Source: Paludibacteraceae bacterium (GTDB lineage: Bacteria > Bacteroidota > Bacteroidia > Bacteroidales > Paludibacteraceae). From it: 35,153 nt of DNA. Each line of letters opens with the position of its first letter. The stretch's first letter is position 1. The position numbers and the translations under genes were made by a program. The stretch spans positions 1 to 35,153 of the forward strand of contig JAKSKZ010000037.1 of NCBI GenBank assembly GCA_024401475.1, given 5' to 3'. Below the pieces are notes generated by a model. It was not told where the DNA came from and made no database searches. It saw nothing but the letters and a program-made list of their open reading frames with translations. Shown piece after piece: positions 1-9,617 of the stretch.

Positions 1-73
1 ACCGACCTTCCTTTTTAAATTATATGTCAATGAAAATCAAATAAATATCTAAATTTTAGCGGACAGCAAAAAA

Positions 74-976
74 TTAGAATTGAACAGACAACAATAACTC
101 GTGGGTGTTAGACGGCAAGTTGTTGCACTTTCCGAGGTTCAAATCGTAGGTGTAACCCAAACGATAGTTGTTCCATTCAAAACCCAAGGTAAGCGACACC
201 ATCGACATATCAAACGGATCGGACAAATCAGGTTTCCATGTAGCACCTCCCCAAATGAATCGTTTATAGAAAGCCATCACGTTTGCCTCCAAAACATCAA
301 TCTTATGTTTGTGCATATAGATCAAAGCAGGAGCCACATCAAAAGTTTCTCCCAATGGGAAAAAGCCTCTTGCATAAGCGTAGTAGTGACGACCTGGCTT
401 ATAAGTGGTCGATTCGCTATTCAAGATGTGAGTGCAAGAAGCTCCCAACATCCAGTGCATCGTAGTCAACTCCAAACCGAAGTTTGCGTCGGGAGATATC
501 TCCGTATCCTTTTCGTTCGTATAAGTGTCCATATTTGACAACTCAGACTCATCACGAATAATGTTTACAGATGGATTGAAGTAGCCCCAGTTCGCACCAC
601 CAGAGAGACCCATTGACAAAATATATTTGTCTGTCAAATCCACATGGTAAGCATAAACCAATTGAGCGTTCGTCGTACTATGACCAACACCAATTTTATC
701 GTAGTTGGCAGTCAAACCAATGCTCGACTTCAATTTCTCACTATAACCTGTAAAATTCAACAATCCCGTCTTAGGACTGTTCTCAACGCCAGCCCACTGC
801 ATCCTACCCAACACGAAGAGATCGAACTTATCGTTATTTCCCGTACCAGCAGGGTTGACATTTATACGTGAAAACAGCTGCTGAGAAACCATCAAATCCT
901 GCTGTGCAAAAACCGAAAATACAGAACCGCACAATAGCAAAGACGCTACAAATGCTCTTTTTATATTAGTTATCAT
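74..976 (-). CDS. PorP/SprF family type IX secretion-associated outer-membrane protein
   Basis: The 300-aa product begins with a clear signal peptide (about residues 1-24, ending FAQQ). The early VNPAGTG segment and a QWAG motif are hallmarks of the PorP/SprF family. The rest alternates aromatic and polar residues as expected for an outer-membrane beta barrel, and it ends in a C-terminal phenylalanine (VQF). Family members work with the type IX secretion system and are thought to anchor or receive partner adhesins carrying type B sorting domains. It is the last gene of a minus-strand unit, 22 bp after the OmpA-like gene, and the first gene of the unit encodes exactly such a type B substrate. 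The family call is firm. Whether it serves secretion in general (PorP-like) or one adhesin (SprF-like) is inferred from context, which favours the latter. No clear terminator is visible in the 73 bp left in the window. Confidence 0.88.
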   Translation of the reverse strand: MITNIKRAFVASLLLCGSVFSVFAQQDLMVSQQLFSRINVNPAGTGNNDKFDLFVLGRMQWAGVENSPKTGLLNFTGYSEKLKSSIGLTANYDKIGVGHSTTNAQLVYAYHVDLTDKYILSMGLSGGANWGYFNPSVNIIRDESELSNMDTYTNEKDTEISPDANFGLELTTMHWMLGASCTHILNSESTTYKPGRHYYAYARGFFPLGETFDVAPALIYMHKHKIDVLEANVMAFYKRFIWGGATWKPDLSDPFDMSMVSLTLGFEWNNYRLGYTYDLNLGKCNNLPSNTHELLLSVQF

Positions 977-998
977 TTTTTCTTAAACATTCAAAATA

Positions 999-2414
999 CT
1001 ACTCCATTCTCTGAATCTCAACTCGACGGTTTCTCTGATGCTCTGCCTCAGTTTCCGCCTCACGAACGACAGGCTTATACTCGCCAAGCGCCATCACGTG
1101 CAATTTAGACTTTGGAACGCCACGGTGAATCAAAATGCTTTGAACCCTCTTCGCTCTCTTCATTGACAATGCGTCGTTATATTCGTAAGAACCTCTCTCG
1201 TCGGTATGACCAATCACCAAGAAACTGCTGTTAGGGTAATAATTGATGAACTCAAGCAACACCTCTATATCCTTTTCGTAGTCGCCGTCCAAGATATCCT
1301 TGTCATAATCGAAATAGAAGATACGCTTATCAACAGTAGCCAAGACATTGCGAGAAGCTTGGAGCACGGTATCACGATTAGCCTCGAAAGAGCTGACCAA
1401 CGCCTCTTGCTCCACCTTCTTTGTAGCATTGACAGTGTCGATCTTCGAAAATGCCTCCAAAATCTTTTCATTTTCGCTCTTTCCCAAATTCTCATCGTTG
1501 TAAGCCAAATCGTCCGAAGAAGAGGCATTGGATTTCTCATTTTTAGAAACATCCTCCGTTCCTTGCTTCTTATCATCAACAACAGCCACATTATCACCGT
1601 TGCCTTCGGCATCTTGCATTCTTTCGTCGGCCAACAACTCTGGTTCTTTCAAGTCGTCCTCCAAAAGATTTGCCAAAAGGATTGACTTCTTCGGATTGGA
1701 AGGATTATTGATATAGAGATTGTAAGTGCCATCTTCTGGGGTCTCGCCATCCACCTTACGATTAGAGGCATAGACCAACTTACCATCTTCACGAACAAAC
1801 GGAAAGTTCTCGTCCGCGGAAGTATTTATGCCAGGAGCCTTTACCGGATCTCCCCACTCTCCCGTAGAATCTTTCTCCACATACCATATATCCAAACCTT
1901 TGGAATCTTGCATATTCGAAGCAAAGTAGAGACGAAGGCCATCATCGGAAATGGCAGGATTCAAGACTACGACTGAATCCTTCGGCATATATCTCCAATT
2001 GGAATATGCCAAGACAGAACCCCTATATTTGTCACGGCTCACCTCCGTGCCTTTTATAACGACAGGTTTTGCAGCCGACCATTTGCCCGTGCCTTCCTTA
2101 GGAGAGACAAACAATTTGCCCGACCTCGTATAGTAAGCCGTCTTATTGGTTTTGTCGTATGCAATCTGACCATCCGCATGAAGTTTTTCCAACTCCTTAT
2201 CATACGTAATGTTTTGCAACTCTCCATCTTCGTTAATGTTGGCAACAAAAGCACTATCATTTCTAAAGAAGATAACTTTATTATCCTCATACTTAGAAAT
2301 CACATTCGCAGGAGAGACACCTTTGTTGTCTGCGAAATTTGACATTTGTGCATTTCCACCCAAAAGAGACTGATTAATCAGCAAGGCGGAAACTATATAA
2401 AATAACTTTTTCAT
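999..2414 (-). CDS. OmpA-family protein with PD40-like repeats
   Basis: The 471-aa product has an N-terminal signal peptide. A central region contains PD40/TolB-type propeller blades, seen as NPAISDDGLRLYFASN followed by an INTSADENFPFVREDGKLVYASN blade (about residues 150-225). A low-complexity acidic linker follows (about 255-325). The C-terminus is an OmpA peptidoglycan-binding domain (about 365-470) with the expected FDYDKD, GHTDERGS, LSMKRAKRV and NRRVEI motifs. The likely role is to tie an outer-membrane complex to peptidoglycan. The layout recalls PorE-type proteins of the type IX system but lacks an obvious TPR segment. It starts 8 bp after the stop of the giant secreted protein and precedes PorP/SprF, so the three are very likely co-transcribed. 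Confidence 0.85.
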   Translation of the reverse strand: MKKLFYIVSALLINQSLLGGNAQMSNFADNKGVSPANVISKYEDNKVIFFRNDSAFVANINEDGELQNITYDKELEKLHADGQIAYDKTNKTAYYTRSGKLFVSPKEGTGKWSAAKPVVIKGTEVSRDKYRGSVLAYSNWRYMPKDSVVVLNPAISDDGLRLYFASNMQDSKGLDIWYVEKDSTGEWGDPVKAPGINTSADENFPFVREDGKLVYASNRKVDGETPEDGTYNLYINNPSNPKKSILLANLLEDDLKEPELLADERMQDAEGNGDNVAVVDDKKQGTEDVSKNEKSNASSSDDLAYNDENLGKSENEKILEAFSKIDTVNATKKVEQEALVSSFEANRDTVLQASRNVLATVDKRIFYFDYDKDILDGDYEKDIEVLLEFINYYPNSSFLVIGHTDERGSYEYNDALSMKRAKRVQSILIHRGVPKSKLHVMALGEYKPVVREAETEAEHQRNRRVEIQRME

Positions 2415-2422
2415 TATTTCTC

Positions 2423-5400
2423 TTATTTTCTATAAACCTCAATTGTTCCTTTCTTCACTCTACCATCCTTCAATGTCAAGACATAGATGTAAACACCAGC
2501 ATCGGCCACATCGCCACGATAGTCGCCATCCCAACCATTATTCGAATTGGCAACAATGTTTCCATATCTATCATAGATGACCACCTCATATCCTGGCATG
2601 AAATCATCATTCTCGCCATTCTTCTCATGAGGAGTAAAGACAGTTGGAACAATAATGTTATCTACCAAATGAGCCTTAATCAAACCACTCGCTACGGCAG
2701 GGCAAGCACCATTCTCAACCTTTACATAGTAGCTTGCATCACCAGAAGGCATCTCGTCGTAAGTAGCAACGTCGGTCACTGCAATAACAGTTTCCTCGCC
2801 ATTCTCATCAACTGAAATCCAATTATAAGGGCCAAAGACAGAAGAAGATGTCTTCGTTGAGAAGTTAATCATACCTCCATATTCAAATACGTCACTTGCG
2901 GTTGACAAAGAGACTGAAGCTGGCTTAGCCACCACGACTGTCACACTATCATTACCAGCCTGCACACAAGCAGAGTTGGAGGTTGCCACCCAATAAGTAG
3001 TTGTAGAATCTGGGATTACCACACGGATAGAATCCTTACCACTTGCTCCATCCCACCAAATGAAGGTTGGTGTCTCCACTCCGGCCTTAGATTGAGCAGT
3101 AAGGATGACTTTTGTATTTCCTGTTTGACAAACGCTCTCAACATCAGCCTTGATAGAGGCATCGATAGGCTCAACAACATTAACAGTGACGGAAGACTCA
3201 GCACCCTTACATCTTCCAAACTTACTATCAGCATAGACAGTATATGTAGTCGATGTCTTAGGCAAGACTTTCTCTGTTGCCGAAGTCAACAATGAATCAT
3301 TCCAATGGTAAGCAGAGACTTCCATGCCCGTATTGTTAAGGATCAAAAGCTTAACTGAATCCTTTCTTGTATAACAAATAAGATTTTCGCTTGCAGTCAA
3401 CTCTACGTTTACTGGATATTCTATTTTCAAACGAACTGAGTCGGAAACTGCAGGACAACCCCCATTTTCAGATTCCAATGTCACTCCGTAATAAACAGTG
3501 TCTGCGACAGCAACAATAGAACTATCCATTGAACCATTGTTCCATAAATAAGAGCTTGCCTTACCAGCCTTAACATTAACAGCGAACTCTATGTCAGAAC
3601 CATAACATGCAATAGAATCACTTGGTTCTATAGCAAATTTAACTGGAGTATCCACGAAGATGGTCTTGCTTGCCTCCGAAGATCCACACTTGCCATATTT
3701 ACTATTGGCAGTAACAGTGTATGTTGTCGTCTTTTTTGGAGAAACCACTCTAACGCTATCTTTTGACTTAGAATTGCTCCAAGTAAATACAGAATCAAAA
3801 TCAAGAGGATTCACAACGGAGAGCACTACAGAATCTGCACCAGTCTGACAGATGGCTGACTTATCAGCCTTCAACTCAACAACAGCCTTGCGATCCAATT
3901 TGAATCGGAACAACTCCGTCAATGTCGGACAAACCGAATTTTGAGTACCCAATGTCACACTATATTGAGCATCGTCAGCAGTTACAGCGATTGATTTTTC
4001 TGAAGACCCATTGCTCCAAAGGATTGAAGTAGGTTCGCCCGACTCGATGTTCAAAGACAAGACTGCATCCGAACCTTCACAATAAATTGAATCATCTGAC
4101 GAAATTGAGAAGCGAATAGCCTCAACTACGTTCATCGTCTTTTCAAACTTCTTCAATTCAATGCTATCTCTTTCAATTGCCACTTTGACAGTAACCAAAG
4201 AATCCATGCCAATGATAACCGAATCCTTATTCGTTGCATCCAACTTTTCGTAAATATCTTCGCCATTTCTCTTTATATACCAATTCAATTGGAACTCTTC
4301 TGGCAAAGCCGAAATATTAGCACTATCCACATGAAGCACAACCGATTTAGAAGCACAAATATTAGTCTTCCAGTTCAACGGTGTCAAGTCAAATACACGG
4401 TTGATAACCGAATTCGAAATCATACCAGTCGAGCAAGTCGCCTTACCATTAGAAGCTAACGCCAAAACATCCGACGAAGTTGTTGCCGAAACCACCCTGA
4501 AATAGGTTGCCACGTTAGAATAAACTGCAGCAGGCAATGAAATCTTGTTATCCTTCGTCGGACCGAAAGCATTGGTCCAAGTAACAGAGTCGGTCGATGA
4601 TTGATAAATATAATATCTATCAAATTGGTCAACCTTAGCAACGGCAAGGTTAATACTATCTGAATTCAGGACGGCATCCACCTTATCTCCATCAACCAAC
4701 AAATTCAAATTCGAAGAGAGAGAATCTCCGACATACATCTTTATAGAGGCAGACTTGCCACTTCCGTCCGTACTCTTTGCTGTCACGGTGAAATATCCAT
4801 CCACACCGATTCCGTTCACAATAAGTTTTCCATCAGAGAAAACACGAGCCAGAACCTCATTGTCAACACTCCACTCTACATCCGTAAGTGTAGCATCAGC
4901 AGGAGAAATAGACAACGGCATCTTTATCGTATCATTATGGTTCACAAATTGACAAGTTGCGATATTCATCGACTTGATCAAGATTGGATCTGGAACATAA
5001 ATAAACACCGTACGCTTTCTGTCCACCTCTACAGAACCCTCAATCTTAGCATAGTTCAAATAGTAGGTATAATCAGCAGGCTCGCATTGAGTATACACTG
5101 CACCATCCTCATCCGTCTTCTGCAATGTATAAAACTCACCATTCTTCTTGATTTCCAAAGAGACACCAACAACAGGCTCTTTGGTTGACTCATACAATAC
5201 ATAATAAGTCACATCCAACAATTCAAGTCCTGAACGAATTTCAAAATCAAGATCATAGTCAGTAACAACAAAGTCACGAACAATATCCAAGATACGAATT
5301 TGATAGCGGCCTGGGAGCAAATGATCCATAACGATACCGTCCGTATTTGATTTTAGCGGGCCATGCTCATTATAGTCATACTTCAACTCTTCGCTTAGCA

Positions 5401-7516
5401 CACCATCCTCACCATACTTATATATATTCGCATTCACGCCCTTCACCAAAGCACCAAGAGCATCTTTAATTCTTATCGATACCGTACGCTTCACAGGAAC
5501 AACGACATACATGGTAGTATCTTTGCTACCAGGTCCATTGACATTAAAGTTAAACGTGAACTCTGCATTCGTATAGTTATAGTCGTTCAACTTATAATTA
5601 AAGTAATAAGGGCCCACCTCGCAAGGAACAGAGTCGTTGAACACCCAAGACTCACCAGATCCATCCAAATCAGGATAATAGTCTGGAATCAACCTTGCAT
5701 AAAGTGAATTGTTTTCAGCCCTATAGAAATCCAAGTTTGAAATTTGAGGATAAACAATCTTACCATCATGCAAGAATTTTACCTTCACATTTTGAACAAT
5801 ATCCTTCAAATCAAAATAAAGTACAGTATCCTTTGTCAAATCAATCTCTTGCATTTGGTTAGAAACCATCACCTTATAATGTCCATCGAAGAAAAGTGAG
5901 TCTGCCACACCATCAATGTCGGTTGGCATTTTGCTATAATTGCCATCCTCGTCAGTCAATAGGACATATAGATTTGGCATAACATTTTTGTCCACATCCA
6001 AGACATGGACCGTTATTTTATGAGAAGGTTTCAATCGAACATCCACATAAACCACAGTATCTTTTTCGGTGACAGTGAACGATCCATTATAAATTTCGTG
6101 ATAATTCTTTTCATCGATATAAAACTCATAATTATAATTACCCAACAGACTTTTTACATAGACATTGTCATATACATAGAAAGAATCTTGATTCTCTGCC
6201 ATTAAGTTGGCATAAGACCCACACACACCGTATCCCCTTCGACATACATATACGTAAGGAATTGACACTGGATTGAACTTCTCTTCGCCACAATAGAAAT
6301 TGAAATAGACCTTGGTGTACAAAGGACTCTCCAAATAGTAGTATATTGTAGTATCACCCGTCACATATACGTTCTTCAACGTATCATGCGCAATTTGAAT
6401 ATTAAAATATTGTTCAGGAACTGCCGACAAATAGACCTCGCCATTTCTATTCGTCCAATCATACCCATAAAAAGCAGGCAATGTGTAAGTGACTATACCC
6501 GGCTGAGGTGTAATGCTATCCTCTTTTGAAAGCACGACCAGCTTAACCGTAATCATCTCTATCGAATCCGGCTCAAATGGAGGGATTGTATCTTGAGGCT
6601 CATCTACGCCTCCGCCAGTATCCGGTGTTTTTTCCGGAATGACAATATAAGCATAATTTGTCTGCTTATCATCCGTTGGCTTAACTTCAAACTTACCTGT
6701 CAAAACACCATAATCCTTTGTATCAACCGAATATTGGAAAACAGCCTCCGCACAAGAGATATACTCTTCCGTGATATTCGTCAAATAGTATTGACCTTCC
6801 AACATTTGGCTATAAGGGTCCACACTACCATAAGACTTTGAAAAGTTGCCAGACGCATCCTTAGCCAAAACCTTGATTTCCTTACAAGAGACAAAGACAT
6901 CCGTTGAATCCTTTCTGATAAATCGGAAATAGGTGTTGTGAGTCACAAGACCACTCAACGCATCGAAGGTCATCGTCTTGTTTTCGTCGTCCAACTTGAA
7001 CGACTCCATCTTACCTCCGGCAATGTAATGGTAGTTACCCTCCGGCAAGACAAAATTAATTTGACCGTCAGACTTTGAATAGCGTTTTTCAAACTCATAG
7101 TCTTCCGTTCCGTCATCAAACTCTTTATAGAGGAGAAGACCACTACCCTGTTGCGGATTGCCCAAACTATCCAAGAAAGACACCATCAACTTACGATAAT
7201 CCAAATCAATCCATGTGTACATGCCCGACTTCACATGAAGTTTTCCTTGACCATAATCTCCATAATCGAGATTATAAGAATAATCACCTTCGGGAATTGT
7301 TGTACACACAACACGACCGTTTTCATCTGTCGTCAACACAAATGTCGTATCTTGCCCGGAAACACCTTTACCGCTAATATTAATAGGCAACCTTTGGATA
7401 GGAGCATTGTCTGGATCAGACAACTCAAATATTAGCACTCCTTGCGAAAACATTAGCTGTGCACTTGCAAACAACCAAAATAATACAAATGCAAAACTCT
7501 TAATAAGAACTTTCAT
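2423..7516 (-). CDS. Giant secreted multidomain protein with type B T9SS (gliding-type) C-terminal sorting domain
   Basis: The 1697-aa product begins with a signal peptide (residues 1-25, ending MFSQG). About the first 850 residues are a series of prealbumin/SpaA-like beta-sandwich modules, each pairing a DEDG- or DGVADS-like turn with a G-x-Y-x-Y/I strand. A bacterial Ig-like (Big_2-type) domain lies near 860-945 (SPADATLTDVEWSVDNEVLA...). Several cysteine-bearing Ig/PKD-like modules follow, with recurring CQTG or CYGSD starts and TTTYTV or TTTYWV strands. The last roughly 85 residues are a gliding motility-associated C-terminal domain: VPTVFTPHEKNGENDDF, VVIYDRYGNIV, GWDG, and AGVYIYVLTLKDG followed by KGTIEVYRK. 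It is predicted to be exported by the type IX system and displayed at the surface, probably through the PorP/SprF protein two genes downstream. It is first in its operon. The ligand is unknown. Confidence 0.85.
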   Translation of the reverse strand: MKVLIKSFAFVLFWLFASAQLMFSQGVLIFELSDPDNAPIQRLPINISGKGVSGQDTTFVLTTDENGRVVCTTIPEGDYSYNLDYGDYGQGKLHVKSGMYTWIDLDYRKLMVSFLDSLGNPQQGSGLLLYKEFDDGTEDYEFEKRYSKSDGQINFVLPEGNYHYIAGGKMESFKLDDENKTMTFDALSGLVTHNTYFRFIRKDSTDVFVSCKEIKVLAKDASGNFSKSYGSVDPYSQMLEGQYYLTNITEEYISCAEAVFQYSVDTKDYGVLTGKFEVKPTDDKQTNYAYIVIPEKTPDTGGGVDEPQDTIPPFEPDSIEMITVKLVVLSKEDSITPQPGIVTYTLPAFYGYDWTNRNGEVYLSAVPEQYFNIQIAHDTLKNVYVTGDTTIYYYLESPLYTKVYFNFYCGEEKFNPVSIPYVYVCRRGYGVCGSYANLMAENQDSFYVYDNVYVKSLLGNYNYEFYIDEKNYHEIYNGSFTVTEKDTVVYVDVRLKPSHKITVHVLDVDKNVMPNLYVLLTDEDGNYSKMPTDIDGVADSLFFDGHYKVMVSNQMQEIDLTKDTVLYFDLKDIVQNVKVKFLHDGKIVYPQISNLDFYRAENNSLYARLIPDYYPDLDGSGESWVFNDSVPCEVGPYYFNYKLNDYNYTNAEFTFNFNVNGPGSKDTTMYVVVPVKRTVSIRIKDALGALVKGVNANIYKYGEDGVLSEELKYDYNEHGPLKSNTDGIVMDHLLPGRYQIRILDIVRDFVVTDYDLDFEIRSGLELLDVTYYVLYESTKEPVVGVSLEIKKNGEFYTLQKTDEDGAVYTQCEPADYTYYLNYAKIEGSVEVDRKRTVFIYVPDPILIKSMNIATCQFVNHNDTIKMPLSISPADATLTDVEWSVDNEVLARVFSDGKLIVNGIGVDGYFTVTAKSTDGSGKSASIKMYVGDSLSSNLNLLVDGDKVDAVLNSDSINLAVAKVDQFDRYYIYQSSTDSVTWTNAFGPTKDNKISLPAAVYSNVATYFRVVSATTSSDVLALASNGKATCSTGMISNSVINRVFDLTPLNWKTNICASKSVVLHVDSANISALPEEFQLNWYIKRNGEDIYEKLDATNKDSVIIGMDSLVTVKVAIERDSIELKKFEKTMNVVEAIRFSISSDDSIYCEGSDAVLSLNIESGEPTSILWSNGSSEKSIAVTADDAQYSVTLGTQNSVCPTLTELFRFKLDRKAVVELKADKSAICQTGADSVVLSVVNPLDFDSVFTWSNSKSKDSVRVVSPKKTTTYTVTANSKYGKCGSSEASKTIFVDTPVKFAIEPSDSIACYGSDIEFAVNVKAGKASSYLWNNGSMDSSIVAVADTVYYGVTLESENGGCPAVSDSVRLKIEYPVNVELTASENLICYTRKDSVKLLILNNTGMEVSAYHWNDSLLTSATEKVLPKTSTTYTVYADSKFGRCKGAESSVTVNVVEPIDASIKADVESVCQTGNTKVILTAQSKAGVETPTFIWWDGASGKDSIRVVIPDSTTTYWVATSNSACVQAGNDSVTVVVAKPASVSLSTASDVFEYGGMINFSTKTSSSVFGPYNWISVDENGEETVIAVTDVATYDEMPSGDASYYVKVENGACPAVASGLIKAHLVDNIIVPTVFTPHEKNGENDDFMPGYEVVIYDRYGNIVANSNNGWDGDYRGDVADAGVYIYVLTLKDGRVKKGTIEVYRK

Positions 7517-7545
7517 CTTGAAAATTTAAAATTTCGTTTTGGCTG

Positions 7546-7553
7546 CAAAATTA
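7546..7553 (-). promoter_or_regulatory. Candidate -7 box for the surface-protein operon
   Basis: Read on minus, TAATTTTG matches TAnnTTTG and lies 29 bp upstream of the ATG of the giant secreted protein. No good TTTG is present at the right -33 spacing, so this is a half-supported promoter. Confidence 0.4.
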
Positions 7554-7627
7554 CGAATTTTATTTGTCATTTGGCATAATACAATGATATTTATCAACAT
7601 TCACATTCAACAAAAGAAGGTTCTCAT

Positions 7628-7668
7628 AAAAAAACAATAGGGATGCCAATCCCCTTGACACCCCTATT
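7628..7668 (-). terminator. Rho-independent terminator after the S41 peptidase gene
   Basis: Read on minus, the stem AATAGGG/CCCTATT (arms 7662-7668 and 7636-7642) is followed by G and a run of seven T (7634-7628). It lies 23 bp past the peptidase stop, so the surface operon downstream is probably transcribed separately. Confidence 0.75.
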
Positions 7669-7690
7669 ATTACTATTCGTTTTTAATCCG

Positions 7691-9280
7691 TCAGCGTACT
7701 TTCTCAAAAGATTTTTGGTACAAACCGTCGTCTTTCAACAACTCAATAGCCTTGAGATAAGAATCATTGTTGGCGTTCATTATCTCGTAATATTCATTCG
7801 TATTCCATATGTCTCGGGCTATAGTCGCCTTGATTTGCAAGCGAAGCAAGTCTTTCGACTTATTGAACTCCTCTTCATTGAGTTTGACACCCTCCTTTTC
7901 TCCCAAATCAGTCAAAACCTTTAGCATATCATCCGAAACCTCAAACTTCTCATAATACGTCTTGAATTTAGGATATTTACTATTGATTGACTTTCTGTTC
8001 TCCTCTACATAATTGAGGACAAATTTGTTCATGGCTCCCTTTGCCACCAAGTTACGATGATAATCGGTATATCTCAAAGTGTCCAATGGAATAAACACAT
8101 CTGGCATAATGGCGCCACCGCCATAAACCGTTCTTCTCATAAGCATGGTCTTATACTTGAGAGAATCTGGGAAAATGATGCTATCCTCATGCATCAACTC
8201 TCCATGATTATATCGGTCTATCAAATCGCGGCGATACTGCTTGCTTCCCTCCTTGTATGAGCGTTGGATGCAACGGCCTGTAGGCGTATAATATCTCGCA
8301 ATTGTCAAACGCATCTGAGCTCCGCCTGGCAATTCGATTGGCTTTTGTACCAAACCTTTACCAAAAGAACGGCGACCCACCAACATGGCGCGATCCCAGT
8401 CTTGCAATGCGCCCGAAACAATTTCACTTGCCGATGCCGAATTCTCATCAATCAACACAACCACTTTGCCTTTTTCAAAAGAACCCTTCGATGTGGCAAC
8501 ATAAGACAAACGTTGCTGTGCGTTTCCTTCCGTGTAAGTAATCATACGGCCATTAGGCAAGAAATGATCGGCCAAATCCACCGCCGCCGTCAAATAGCCA
8601 CCTCCATTACCTTGCAAATCAAGGATAAGCGATTGCATTCCTGCACTTTTCAATTTATTGAACGCCTCATTGAACTCATCTGTCGTAGTGGCACTGAAAC
8701 GATTGATTTTGATATAACCAATGTTAGCATCCACCATATAAGAAGCATCAATGCTATAGATAGGAATTTTATCACGCACAATTCGGAAATCAATCAAATT
8801 CTTGACGCCTCTACGCAAAACCTTCACATCAACGGTAGTGCCTTTGGGTCCACGGAGTTTATGCATGATGTCCGTATTCTGCATTTTCACGCCAGCAATC
8901 GTCGAATCGTTCACATAAACAATTCTATCGCCAGCCATAATGCCCACCTTCTCGGAAGGTCCACCACTAATAGTTTGAACAACTAGCAAGGTATCTTCCA
9001 CCATCTGGAATTGGACTCCGATTCCATCGAAGCTACCGTCCAAAGGTTCGTTCATCTTCTGCACCTCGTCTTTCGGAATATACGCCGAGTGCGGATCCAA
9101 TTGTTCCAGCATTCCAACAATCGCATCGTCCACCAACTTACTCAACTTTACCGAATCCACATAATAATGACTTGTAAAATAGGCCGCATACGTCAATTTC
9201 TGCAACTCAACGTTTTCCTCCGACCAAGCAGAAAAGACAAACGAAAAGAGCGAGACGACCATCATCAAAAATTTCTTCAT
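7691..9280 (-). CDS. S41 family C-terminal processing peptidase with PDZ domain
   Basis: The 529-aa product has a signal peptide (about 1-20), a PDZ domain (about 80-165) and an S41 tail-specific protease core (about 190-345). The ENSASASEIVSGALQDWDR segment gives catalytic Ser283, and RRSFGKG gives Lys308. Their 25-residue spacing equals that of the Ser-Lys dyad in Prc/CtpA enzymes, so the active site is intact. The family cleaves unstructured C-termini of periplasmic or secreted proteins. A second S41 paralogue of similar size lies at 21177-22832. A promoter and a terminator bracket the gene, so it is probably monocistronic. The substrate is not evident. Confidence 0.9.
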   Translation of the reverse strand: MKKFLMMVVSLFSFVFSAWSEENVELQKLTYAAYFTSHYYVDSVKLSKLVDDAIVGMLEQLDPHSAYIPKDEVQKMNEPLDGSFDGIGVQFQMVEDTLLVVQTISGGPSEKVGIMAGDRIVYVNDSTIAGVKMQNTDIMHKLRGPKGTTVDVKVLRRGVKNLIDFRIVRDKIPIYSIDASYMVDANIGYIKINRFSATTTDEFNEAFNKLKSAGMQSLILDLQGNGGGYLTAAVDLADHFLPNGRMITYTEGNAQQRLSYVATSKGSFEKGKVVVLIDENSASASEIVSGALQDWDRAMLVGRRSFGKGLVQKPIELPGGAQMRLTIARYYTPTGRCIQRSYKEGSKQYRRDLIDRYNHGELMHEDSIIFPDSLKYKTMLMRRTVYGGGAIMPDVFIPLDTLRYTDYHRNLVAKGAMNKFVLNYVEENRKSINSKYPKFKTYYEKFEVSDDMLKVLTDLGEKEGVKLNEEEFNKSKDLLRLQIKATIARDIWNTNEYYEIMNANNDSYLKAIELLKDDGLYQKSFEKVR

Positions 9281-9351
9281 CTAAAAAAAGTTTAATTCAA
9301 CGAATTCAAGATAGAGGTCCATACAATAATAAATAGAATGATACCTCATTA

Positions 9352-9383
9352 CAAACTTACAAGATTATTAGATAGGAAACAAA
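9352..9383 (-). promoter_or_regulatory. Bacteroidota-type promoter for the S41 peptidase gene
   Basis: On minus, TTTG (9383-9380) and TAAGTTTG (9359-9352) are separated by exactly 20 bp, matching the TTTG-N19-21-TAnnTTTG consensus. The box is about 70 bp upstream of the ATG at 9280. Confidence 0.7.
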
Positions 9384-9409
9384 AAAAGCCCAGAAAGAAT
9401 CCGGGCTTT
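9381..9409 (-). terminator. Probable intrinsic terminator downstream of asnA
   Basis: On minus, AAAGCCC/GGGCTTT (arms 9403-9409 and 9385-9391) with an 11-nt loop is followed by four further T (9384-9381). It sits about 210 bp past the asnA stop and overlaps the -33 element of the peptidase promoter by a few bases. Confidence 0.6.
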
Positions 9410-9426
9410 AAGATTTATTTAAAGAT

Positions 9427-9599
9427 GATCTCTATAAATCCACCTTTTCAAATTTTTAGTAATAAGTGATTCTTTATAATTTTTCCGGCACTTTTTGATT
9501 TTTTCGCACCTTGCCGTTTGACAGTCAGTCTCAGTGCTCACACTGCTCAACAACCAGGTCAAAAAAAACAAAAGCCCCCGAAATCAATTTATAGAGATC
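9427..9599. repeat. Perfect 13-bp inverted repeat around 147 bp of non-coding DNA
   Basis: GATCTCTATAAAT at 9427-9439 is the exact reverse complement of ATTTATAGAGATC at 9587-9599. The enclosed 147 bp has no convincing gene. It contains a small hairpin CAGTG-CTCA-CACTG (9532-9545) and an A-rich tract near 9561-9568. The pair lies between asnA (stop at 9618) and its likely terminator. It could close a long-range stem in the asnA 3' UTR or mark a small insertion. This accounts for the 337-bp gap between the peptidase gene and asnA. Confidence 0.6.
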
Positions 9600-9617
9600 T
9601 CCTTTATAGACTACGCC

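Noticed and set aside
8264..8986. A 240-aa open frame on plus, opposite the first S41 peptidase gene
   Set aside because: It is antisense to a well-supported enzyme with intact catalytic residues, has a composition typical of shadow frames (His/Arg/Ile-rich) and no recognisable domain or start signals.
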